Shown here: positions 1 through 5,686 of the stretch, one piece after another
Layout: every line of letters starts with the position of its first letter
Position numbering within the stretch: position 1 is the stretch's first letter
Program-made: the position numbers and the translations under genes
Assembly: GCA_934636045.1 (NCBI GenBank)
Contig: CAKTZP010000048.1
Location: 1 to 13,883, forward strand
Origin: an uncultured Oscillospiraceae bacterium
Lineage (GTDB): Bacteria; Bacillota; Clostridia; Oscillospirales; Oscillospiraceae
Direction: 5' to 3'
DNA: 13,883 bases
Notes under the pieces: generated by a model
What the model saw: only the letters and a program-made list of their open reading frames with translations
What the model was told of the DNA's origin: nothing
Databases searched by the model: none

Positions 1-3000
1 ACCTCGTTCTGCGCCGCGCGGTTTTTGACCGTCAGCAGACCGCGGTCATATTTGGCAAAGGAAACGTCTGAGGTCAGGCCGATGTCGCCGCCCGTTTCGG
101 TCAGATAGCCGATGGTAATGTCGCCCACGAGGCCGTAGCCCTCGGGTGCCTCGACCTCGCGCACGGTAATAACTCCCATGTCATAGGCAAAGCCGCTGGT
201 GGAGATGTTGGTGTAGCCGTCGCAGACCAGCGTGCTGTACGCGCCGCCGGAACTGTTGTAGGTGTAAAGGCCGGTTTGCGCATCAAAGTCAAAGGTCATC
301 AGCGCGCCGCCCTGGTAGAACTGGAAGGATGCGCCCGCCAGCGAACGGCCGGTGGCGGCGTCCTCCTTTTTCAGCATCAGGGAATTGCTGTAGAAGTAGA
401 TATTGTTAAACTCCACGCGCAGCCACTCCGGGTTTTCAACGTCCGTGGCCTGCGTCACGCCCGTGACGGACACGGCGCCGCCCGTGCCGGAGGAGGACTG
501 GTTCGTGGCCGACGCGTCGATGATGACCCATTCGGCGTAGTCCGCCAGATCGGTAAGCTTGGGCGGATATTCCGTAACGGTCCACGTCTCACCGTAGTCC
601 ACGTCGCCGAATTCCCACAGGAAATGCCGCCCGGTGCCGTCGTCGGTCGCGGTGAGCCATGCGGTGATCTGCGTTGCGGTCAGCCCGCGCTCGGCAAGGA
701 TGCGCTGCCGCTCCTCGTCGGTCGGCTCGGCGATGGTCATGATGTAGCGCTTCGATTCGCGCGCGTTCACGGCGGTGATGTAGAAGCCCTCCTTGGCGCG
801 CTCGATGAGCGTCGGGTTGCCGGAGAAGGTCTTGGTGGTCTGCACCTTGCCCTCCTTGCGGATCAGCACGCCGTCGACGTGCCAGTCCTCAATGGGATAG
901 TCGCTGACGACCTTAAAGGCGTACCAGCGGATCGCAAAGGCGTTCTCATTGAGATCATTGACGTTGACGGTCTCGAATTCGCCGGCATCGTTCTGCACGC
1001 TCAGCTGGCCGCCGCCCTGTACATAGCGCTTGAGCTGCTCAAAAATGTACTGGTCGGAGGGGAGCTGCGCGAGCCAAAGCCCTTCGGTACTGCCGTACAT
1101 GGCGCGAATGCGCCTGTCATTTGCAAGATAGGTGGTGCTGCTGTCATACTGGATGCTGTACTTGTTGTTCAGCGATGTCAGGGTGGAGCCGTCCGGAACG
1201 CCGCCGAGATAGGTGGCGAAGATGGACGGGGTGTAGTAGTCCGCGCCCGTCTCTCCGGCGGCAAAGGAGGAATTGAGCTTGACAAAGAAGTTCACGCTTT
1301 TCAGCATGCTGAAATCCCACACGCCCGTCAGGGCGATCTTGCCGTCGCCGTCGGTATCATAGGCGCTGAGCTCAGCGTAGCTGACGGAGGTGTCGGGCTG
1401 CAGAAGCTCTCCGTTTTCCGCCCGCCAGCCGACAAAGTAGACCGCGCCGGAGCGCAAATTGCTGCTGCCGGTGAATTGGGTGAACGGCGAAGAGACAACG
1501 CGCGAGGAAACGCGGCTGACCGTCAGACTGGTGCCGGAGGCGACCTCGACGCTCATTGCGCCGACGACGCTCGGCGCGGTGGCCGGAGCCTGCAGCTGGG
1601 TCGGCGTGCTCCAGTTGACGTTGTAGTTGACCGTGAGCGGGGGCGGCAAGGCCTCGGTAAAGGTCATGTCGCCGTTGACGGTTGTGCTCTGGCCGCCGGT
1701 GAAGGACGTTCCCGCCTCATCCTTCCAGCGCCCGGCCGGAAGGGTGAAGGCTTCGCCCTGCAAAACCTGCTGCTCGTTGGTCTCTCCGTCGAGGTAGACA
1801 AACCTCACGGTCACATTGCGCACGGCCGTCAGCTGCAAGTCGGCATTGACAGAAATTTCGGTGCCGCCGTAGTACAGAAGGCTGCTTTGACTGCGCCAGC
1901 AGCCGCAGCCCTCGGGCGGCGCGGCAATGGTATACCTTGCACCGGGCAGAATGCCGGTGTCTTCGGCATACTCCGCGCCGTCGACCAGATAGCGCACCGT
2001 GAAGCTGTTCTTTTTAAGATAGACCGTCGTCGGCTTGGTCAGGGAGACTTTGGTAATGGTTTTGCCGGTGTCATCCTCCCAGTGGCGCCCGTCGCCGGGG
2101 GCGGGGAGCGGATAAGAGTAGCTGCCGCCCTCGACGTATTTCGTCTGCGCGGCCTCGCCTATGGCGGAGCGATCCATGGTCAGCGTGTAGAAATCGACCG
2201 GATTAGCTGGTCTGCGGTTGCTGCTTAAAACGACGTGCCGTGCGCTCACACTGTCGCCGTCCCAAATCCCTGAGGAAGCGAAAATGACGTTGTCTGAGGA
2301 AGTAGTTACTGCAGCCGAGAACTGTGCCGTGCCGCCAGTTGTGTTATAGCAGAGGTAGTAGTTGGCGTTGTTGGTCTGTAAATTGGACGCGGTCAGGCCG
2401 GTTTCGACCACGCTCTGATAGAGTGATGCAATATCGCTCTTTGAAACGACAAAGTCGAAAAACCAGTCAGTACTTGAAACAGTCTGCATCTTGGTGCTGC
2501 CGATCATGGCGATCTTGCTGTCGAGGCGGATGTAGAAATTGACATAATTGTCATTGGTGTTCGGCTGGTCGCCAAGGCCCAGCGTTCCGGTCGAGGGATT
2601 GCTCGTTGCGATGCCGTCGGAGATGCCGCTGGGCAGCTCGTCCTCGTGAATGCCGTCGTCGGACCGCGAGGGAGTATTGAGCGCCTCGTTGAGCACCACG
2701 CTCGGCTGGATGCCGTAACGCGCGACCGTCGCATTGATGCGAACGATCTGCTCCGGCGTGACCGGCGCAGCCTCCTGCGGCACGGTCTCCGGCTCTGTCG
2801 GCGCGACCGGCGCATCCTCCTCCTGCGCAGACAGGCGATCCGCCTCCCGTACCGTAACGGAAATGACGCTGCGCAAGCGCTTGTCGGCGGTGTTGTCGAT
2901 CTTGGTCAGCAGGGAATTGATGTCATTGTCCGCCAGCTGAACGGGGTAGCAGTTCACCGTGTGCGCGTGCGCACGCTTGCCGCAGACGAGAACCTCGTTG

Positions 3001-3170
3001 ATATAGCACGCGTCCGTGTGCAGATGCTCCTCCATACCGCACCATGGCGCCTCCTCTAAGGCCAGCGCAGGGGAAATGGCCCCGCTCACACCGACGACGG
3101 AAAGCACCAGCAGCACCGCAAGCACGGCTAGTCCGAATATTCGATTGTGGAATATTCTTTTCGCTTTCAC
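1..3170 (-). CDS. Large secreted surface protein with a SpaA/Cna-B isopeptide domain (3' end outside window)
   Basis: The frame is open from a GTG at 3170 to the left edge (1056 codons). An in-frame TAA lies three codons before the GTG, and AAAGGAG lies about 12 nt upstream, so the start is well fixed. Residues 1-37 form a signal peptide (KAKR basic start, hydrophobic 13-32, ALA at 35-37). Residues 44-75 hold two Cys-Gly...His-x-His...Cys-Tyr units. Residues about 378-507 look like two InlB/Listeria-type beta repeats (VRYLVDG, VRFVYLDGE). A DxDxDG calcium-loop-like motif lies at 605-610. Residues about 930-1053 form a SpaA/Cna-B domain: LKKED..TG..LAGA.F with likely isopeptide Lys935, and VREVEAPEGYG with likely Glu1005. 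Such proteins are normally anchored by sortase, but any LPxTG tail is outside the window. It lies 25 bp after the signal-peptidase-like gene, so both are probably co-transcribed. Function as adhesin or pilin-like protein is inferred. Confidence 0.88.
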   Translation of the reverse strand, partial: MKAKRIFHNRIFGLAVLAVLLVLSVVGVSGAISPALALEEAPWCGMEEHLHTDACYINEVLVCGKRAHAHTVNCYPVQLADNDINSLLTKIDNTADKRLRSVISVTVREADRLSAQEEDAPVAPTEPETVPQEAAPVTPEQIVRINATVARYGIQPSVVLNEALNTPSRSDDGIHEDELPSGISDGIATSNPSTGTLGLGDQPNTNDNYVNFYIRLDSKIAMIGSTKMQTVSSTDWFFDFVVSKSDIASLYQSVVETGLTASNLQTNNANYYLCYNTTGGTAQFSAAVTTSSDNVIFASSGIWDGDSVSARHVVLSSNRRPANPVDFYTLTMDRSAIGEAAQTKYVEGGSYSYPLPAPGDGRHWEDDTGKTITKVSLTKPTTVYLKKNSFTVRYLVDGAEYAEDTGILPGARYTIAAPPEGCGCWRSQSSLLYYGGTEISVNADLQLTAVRNVTVRFVYLDGETNEQQVLQGEAFTLPAGRWKDEAGTSFTGGQSTTVNGDMTFTEALPPPLTVNYNVNWSTPTQLQAPATAPSVVGAMSVEVASGTSLTVSRVSSRVVSSPFTQFTGSSNLRSGAVYFVGWRAENGELLQPDTSVSYAELSAYDTDGDGKIALTGVWDFSMLKSVNFFVKLNSSFAAGETGADYYTPSIFATYLGGVPDGSTLTSLNNKYSIQYDSSTTYLANDRRIRAMYGSTEGLWLAQLPSDQYIFEQLKRYVQGGGQLSVQNDAGEFETVNVNDLNENAFAIRWYAFKVVSDYPIEDWHVDGVLIRKEGKVQTTKTFSGNPTLIERAKEGFYITAVNARESKRYIMTIAEPTDEERQRILAERGLTATQITAWLTATDDGTGRHFLWEFGDVDYGETWTVTEYPPKLTDLADYAEWVIIDASATNQSSSGTGGAVSVTGVTQATDVENPEWLRVEFNNIYFYSNSLMLKKEDAATGRSLAGASFQFYQGGALMTFDFDAQTGLYTYNSSGGAYSTLVCDGYTNISTSGFAYDMGVITVREVEAPEGYGLVGDITIGYLTETGGDIGLTSDVSFAKYDRGLLTVKNRAAQNE

Positions 3171-3195
3171 GACTTTTTAGGACTCCTTTATCTTT

Positions 3196-3705
3196 TTAGT
3201 CAGTAAAAAGTACCTTTCCCAGAATGCGGTCGGCGGCGATCGTTCCGATCTCCTTCAGGCGGCTGTCCATGGCAATGGCGCGGTTGTCGCCCATCACGAA
3301 CACGCTGCTGGGCGGAACGTAGCAGGGGAAGCTGAGATTGCATTGGCCGATGGTGCGCTCGGTAACATACGGCTCGTCGAGCGCCTCGCCGTCGACGAGG
3401 ACGGTGCCGTCGCGCTCGATGGACAGCTGCTTGCCGCCGGTACAGATCACGCGCCGCACCAGAAGCTTGTTGTTATAATAAAAAGCAATGACATCACCCT
3501 CGGCGACGTCGGTCGTTTTCCGGATGATCAGCGTGCTGCCGCTCTGCAGGGTCGGCTCCATACCGTCGCCATAGTAGCGCACAAGCTGAAAAAAATGTCC
3601 GAATAAATTGACCGCGGCAATCGCGATAACAAGCAGCACAACGACCACAAGTCCGGCTGTCCGGCCGGGGTGCCGCCGGTTAGAAAATTTACCGCTATGC
3701 GCCAT
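3196..3705 (-). CDS. Signal peptidase I-like protein lacking the catalytic Ser-Lys pair (SipA-like)
   Basis: This is a 169-aa protein. The ATG at 3705 has AAAGGAG 6 nt upstream; the open frame extends 14 codons further, but without a better site. One membrane segment (about residues 18-36) precedes an S26-type extracytoplasmic domain. Family boxes are recognisable: MEPTL (49-53), EGDVIAFY (69-76), VRRVI (83-87), FVMGDNR (136-142) and DSR (147-149). The Ser that normally precedes MxPT is Gly48 (codon GGT), the Lys of the usual VKRVIG is Arg84 (CGG), the following RVIGxPGD is changed to RVICTGGK, and the Ser of GDNRxxSxDSR is Ala145. Peptidase activity is therefore unlikely. Signal-peptidase-like SipA of Streptococcus pyogenes pilus islands also lacks the dyad and is required for pilus polymerisation. 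A similar assembly role for the adjacent SpaA-type protein is an inference. Confidence 0.87.
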   Translation of the reverse strand: MAHSGKFSNRRHPGRTAGLVVVVLLVIAIAAVNLFGHFFQLVRYYGDGMEPTLQSGSTLIIRKTTDVAEGDVIAFYYNNKLLVRRVICTGGKQLSIERDGTVLVDGEALDEPYVTERTIGQCNLSFPCYVPPSSVFVMGDNRAIAMDSRLKEIGTIAADRILGKVLFTD

Positions 3706-3766
3706 GGCGTTCTCCTTTACACGCTCCGTGCACCGCTCGGGGCACAAAGACCCTATTTTTCATTCC

Positions 3767-3772
3767 AGTATA
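3767..3772 (-). promoter_or_regulatory. Possible -10 element for the signal-peptidase-like/surface-protein operon
   Basis: On the minus strand TATACT reads from 3772 to 3767, about 60 bp before the ATG at 3705. No good -35 lies 16-18 bp upstream. A direct repeat of CGTTGCA (within 3783-3801, 12 bp apart) covers the place where a -35 would be, which could mean an activator or repressor site. This is weak evidence, given mainly because the gene must have a promoter in this 238-bp divergent gap. Confidence 0.3.
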
Positions 3773-3867
3773 ACACGCCCATCGTTGCAGAAGCGTTGCA
3801 AACCGTCCTGTTACGGACAAATGGCATGATATTTTGAATTTCAGACTTTATACCGCGTAAATCGGTA

Positions 3868-3883
3868 CATTTACCGGTAAATG
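3868..3883. promoter_or_regulatory. Perfect 16-bp palindrome, candidate operator
   Basis: CATTTACCGGTAAATG is identical to its reverse complement. The half-site recurs nearby: TACCGCGTAAAT just upstream (from about 3851) is a near copy of TACCGGTAAAT, CGGTACATTTACCG (3863-3876) is another imperfect inverted pair, and ATTAC-4-GTAAT lies at 3902-3915. The sites lie between the two divergent genes, about 60-75 bp before the XRE-type regulator start, so autoregulation or control of the signal-peptidase-like/surface operon by that regulator is plausible. The repeats are seen directly; their role is inferred. Confidence 0.5.
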
Positions 3884-3918
3884 AGTATTAAAATCGTGAA
3901 TATTACCGCTGTAATTAG

Positions 3919-3926
3919 TATAAAAT
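3919..3926 (+). promoter_or_regulatory. Possible -10 element of the XRE regulator gene
   Basis: TATAAAAT ends 17 bp before the ATG at 3944, so the transcript would have an almost minimal leader holding only the ribosome binding site GGAGGTGAT (3932-3940). No convincing -35 is visible. The inverted repeat ATTAC-4-GTAAT (3902-3915) would lie directly in the spacer region, which is a typical place for a repressor site. Confidence 0.35.
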
Positions 3927-3943
3927 AAAGCGGAGGTGATCGA

Positions 3944-4255
3944 ATGGACGAAAAATTTATTCGCGATCGTATCTCCGCCCTGCGCATGCAGAGAGGGATT
4001 TCCGAATATAAGATGAGCTTGGATCTTGGCCACAGCAAAAGCTACATCCAGAGCATTTCCAGCGGCCGCGCCCTGCCATCGATGGCGGAGTTCCTGTATA
4101 TTTGCGATTACCTCGGTGTCACACCGCTGGAGTTTTTCGACACGGAGGCTGCCGCGCCGCAGCTGGTTCACGAGCTTTGCACACTGGCCAAAGGCATGGA
4201 GCGCGAGGATCTGGAAGCTCTGCTCGCCATGGCCCGCCGCATCCGAATAAAATAA
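3944..4255 (+). CDS. XRE-family helix-turn-helix transcription regulator
   Basis: This 103-aa protein starts at ATG 3944 behind a near-perfect Shine-Dalgarno (GGAGGTGAT, 3932-3940). Residues about 6-62 match the Cro/C1-type HTH pattern: IRDRISALRMQRGISEYKMS, then the GHSKSYIQSISSGRALPS recognition region, then FLYICDYLGVTPLEFFD. The tail (about 72-103) is a short charged helix (LAKGMEREDLEALLAMARRI) that may dimerise. There is no sensor or peptidase domain. It is divergent from the signal-peptidase-like/surface-protein pair and shares a palindrome-rich upstream region with it, so it may repress that pair and itself; this is inferred from position. The family is common in Clostridia and the specific target cannot be read from sequence. 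Confidence 0.88.
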   Translation: MDEKFIRDRISALRMQRGISEYKMSLDLGHSKSYIQSISSGRALPSMAEFLYICDYLGVTPLEFFDTEAAAPQLVHELCTLAKGMEREDLEALLAMARRIRIK

Positions 4256-4259
4256 ACGG

Positions 4260-4292
4260 CGAGTACAGCAATTTTACTGTACTCGTCATTTA
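4260..4292 (+). terminator. Stem-loop after the XRE regulator, probable terminator
   Basis: GAGTACAG (4261-4268) pairs perfectly with CTGTACTC (4277-4284) around an 8-nt AT-rich loop, and C4260-G4285 extends the stem. It begins 5 bp after the stop codon. The trailing sequence (GTCATTTATTC) is only moderately T-rich, so termination may be partial. Confidence 0.6.
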
Positions 4293-4364
4293 TTCTTATG
4301 TAGGTACATGTTGCAAACCGGACTTCGTTCCGCGCCGTAGGGGCGCTCATCGAACGCCCGCGCT

Positions 4365-4415
4365 GGCATCTTCGATTTTGATGCAAGTCAGATAGAAGCA
4401 AGCGCTGCGGCGCGG
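4365..4415. repeat. Degenerate 51-nt direct repeat, copy A
   Basis: It runs from GGCATCTTCGAT to GCGCTGCGGCGCGG. Copy B (4754-4804) runs from GGCACTTCGAT to GCGCTGCGGCGGGG and has the same length, with the middle diverged. Both copies follow directly after a GTAGGG-type palindrome, so palindrome plus 51-mer appear to form one composite unit. Confidence 0.5.
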
Positions 4416-4601
4416 AGCGGGACGTCCGGAGGCCGTCCCCTACAAGCCGAGGCAGGAGGTGTGCACCGCTGTAGGGGGCGGCGTCGTTAGCGCAGCCGTT
4501 GGCGGCTGTGCCGCCTTACGGATGCGGCATACCCCTTGCGGGTGCGACGCCCCGTTGCAGGCACGATCGTATTACCGTACGACGCCTCGTGCCATCCGTA
4601 G

Positions 4602-4623
4602 GGGCGGATGCCCACATCCGCCC
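4602..4623. repeat. Hairpin unit, 9-bp stem with 4-nt loop
   Basis: GGGCGGATG pairs perfectly with CATCCGCCC around the loop CCCA, directly after CATCCGTAG. It is one of three units in the block with the same geometry. Confidence 0.65.
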
Positions 4624-4657
4624 GTGCAGGCGCGATCGATTTGCGTCCGAAATTCGC

Positions 4658-4679
4658 GGCGCGATGTGGGCATCGCGCC
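4658..4679. repeat. Hairpin unit, 9-bp stem with 4-nt loop
   Basis: GGCGCGATG pairs with CATCGCGCC around the loop TGGG, followed by CTACG. Loop and flank are those of the 4602-4623 unit read in the opposite orientation (loop TGGG versus CCCA, flank CCCTAC versus GTAGGG). Confidence 0.65.
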
Positions 4680-4726
4680 CTACGCAAGTGGGCAAGCCCG
4701 GCGCAATGGCCGTCTCACATCCGTAG

Positions 4727-4748
4727 GGCGGGCTGCCCTCAGCCCGCC
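4727..4748. repeat. Hairpin unit, 9-bp stem with 4-nt loop
   Basis: GGCGGGCTG pairs with CAGCCCGCC around the loop CCCT, directly after CATCCGTAG. It has the same architecture as the unit at 4602 but a different stem sequence, so stem changes appear compensated. Confidence 0.65.
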
Positions 4749-4753
4749 GGGTT

Positions 4754-4804
4754 GGCACTTCGATCATGCTGCAAACCAACATCGAACCGCGCGCTGCGGC
4801 GGGG
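4754..4804. repeat. Degenerate 51-nt direct repeat, copy B
   Basis: This is the second copy of the element at 4365-4415, with conserved ends and a diverged centre. It lies six bases after the palindrome ending at 4748. Confidence 0.5.
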
Positions 4805-4912
4805 AAGAGAACGGATTGCCACGGCCGCAGGCGGCCTCGCAATGACGCTGGGGGCGCCGAGGCGCGCCATCGGCGCGAAGCTTCATCGTGCCGTCGGGCA
4901 CACCTTTTATGC

Positions 4913-5686
4913 TTAGAGCGACTGCTCCAGCCGGGCGGCAGTGGCCTCAGCCCAGCTGTATTGCAGCATGTATTCGCCGCGGTAGGCATAGCCGAGGCGC
5001 TTGCCCTCGAGCCAGCGGAAATAATCGCAGTCGATTTTGTGCGGAAGGATGCCGAGCCGCCCGCGCCGCTGGACGATCACGTCCGCACAGCCGACGGCGG
5101 TCAGCGTGTCCAGCAGATCCTTGCGCAGACTGCGCAGATATGCGTCGTGGTTGCCGTCGTCCTCAAACAGCGTGGCAATGATCTCGCCGTTGGTGCACAT
5201 CGCGCCGTTGCGGTCGATCAGATAGGCCAGAAGCTCCTTTGTCCGCGAGTACTGGAAGGTCAGCGGCACGCCGTTGTGGCTGACCGCAAAGTTCCCGAAG
5301 GCACGTGCGGCCAGCTGCCGCGGCGCCTCCACGGGACGGCGCAGGTGCTCCAGCTCAGTGCGGATTTTCTTGGCGGTGATGGGCTTTTTCAGATAGCCGC
5401 TGGCGTGGATGGCAAATGCGCCCACGCGGTATTCGTCAAAGCCGGTGGCAAAAATGATATTCACATCCGGATTTTTCGCAACGAGCTGCTCGGCCAGCGC
5501 CATTCCGTCCATGCCGGCCATCTCCACGTCCAAAAAAGCTACGTCACACGTGTGCGCGCCGGCAAAGGCCAGCGCCGCCTCCGCGGCGGCAAAGCCGCGC
5601 ACCTCCGCCTCTGGCGCGGCCTCCGTGATTGCGTCCAGCAGCGCGCGCAGCGCCAGCTCCTCGTCGTCCAGTGCAATGATTGTCAT
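4913..5686 (-). CDS. Response regulator with receiver and OmpR/SARP-like winged-helix output domain
   Basis: This is a 257-aa protein. The receiver domain (about 1-115) has the acidic pair D7-D8, phosphoacceptor D53 (AFLDVEMAGMDG), T81 (FATG) and switch K101 (YLKKP). The C-terminal half (about 128-222: FGNFAVSHNGVPL, SRTKELLAYLIDRNG, LRSLRKDLLDTL, KIDCDYFRW) resembles the DNA-binding winged helix seen in OmpR-type and SARP/BTAD regulators, not LytTR. The last 35 residues (RGEYMLQYSWAEATAARLEQ) may be the start of a shortened BTAD-like helix. Its ATG overlaps the kinase stop codon as ATGA, so translation is coupled and the kinase is its cognate partner. Targets are unknown; the divergent sugar-acid gene cluster upstream of the kinase is a candidate by position only. 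Confidence 0.9.
   Translation of the reverse strand: MTIIALDDEELALRALLDAITEAAPEAEVRGFAAAEAALAFAGAHTCDVAFLDVEMAGMDGMALAEQLVAKNPDVNIIFATGFDEYRVGAFAIHASGYLKKPITAKKIRTELEHLRRPVEAPRQLAARAFGNFAVSHNGVPLTFQYSRTKELLAYLIDRNGAMCTNGEIIATLFEDDGNHDAYLRSLRKDLLDTLTAVGCADVIVQRRGRLGILPHKIDCDYFRWLEGKRLGYAYRGEYMLQYSWAEATAARLEQSL

Larger units (their letters stand above)
4310..4910. repeat. Intergenic mosaic of GC-rich palindromes and degenerate repeats
   Basis: This stretch of about 600 bp holds no ORF with a ribosome binding site or recognisable protein. It consists of short modules bounded by GTAGGG or its complement CCCTAC. The clearest are hairpins at 4419-4439, 4501-4515, 4602-4623, 4658-4679 and 4727-4748, plus a degenerate 51-nt direct repeat (4365-4415 and 4754-4804) and an ATTGC...GCAAT-bounded palindrome at 4815-4843. 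The two GTAGGG units at 4597 and 4721 share the flank CATCCGTAGGG. Near the right end lie further small hairpins (GCGCC-3-GGCGC at 4864-4876; GTGCC-4-GGCAC at 4888-4901) that could slow transcription out of the response-regulator gene, though no T-run follows on the minus strand. This looks like an accumulation of non-coding repetitive elements. Confidence 0.7.

Noticed and set aside
276..2228. 650-codon plus-strand open frame
   Set aside because: It lies entirely antisense to the surface-protein gene, has no ribosome binding site, and its translation is low-complexity Gly/Ala/Arg/Val-rich. The minus-strand frame has a signal peptide and a recognisable isopeptide domain.
3706..3747. Longer N-terminus for the signal-peptidase-like protein from ATG 3747
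   Set aside because: It would place the strong AAAGGAG site inside the coding region. ATG 3705 follows that site at ideal distance.
4310..4860. CRISPR array
   Set aside because: The repeats are palindromic, unequal in sequence and irregularly spaced, with no constant-length repeat-spacer pattern and no cas genes nearby.
4459..4989. Several 66-157-codon open frames in the repeat block, both strands
   Set aside because: Their sequence is just translated palindromes rich in Arg, Ala and Pro, without ribosome binding sites. The block is better explained as non-coding repeats.
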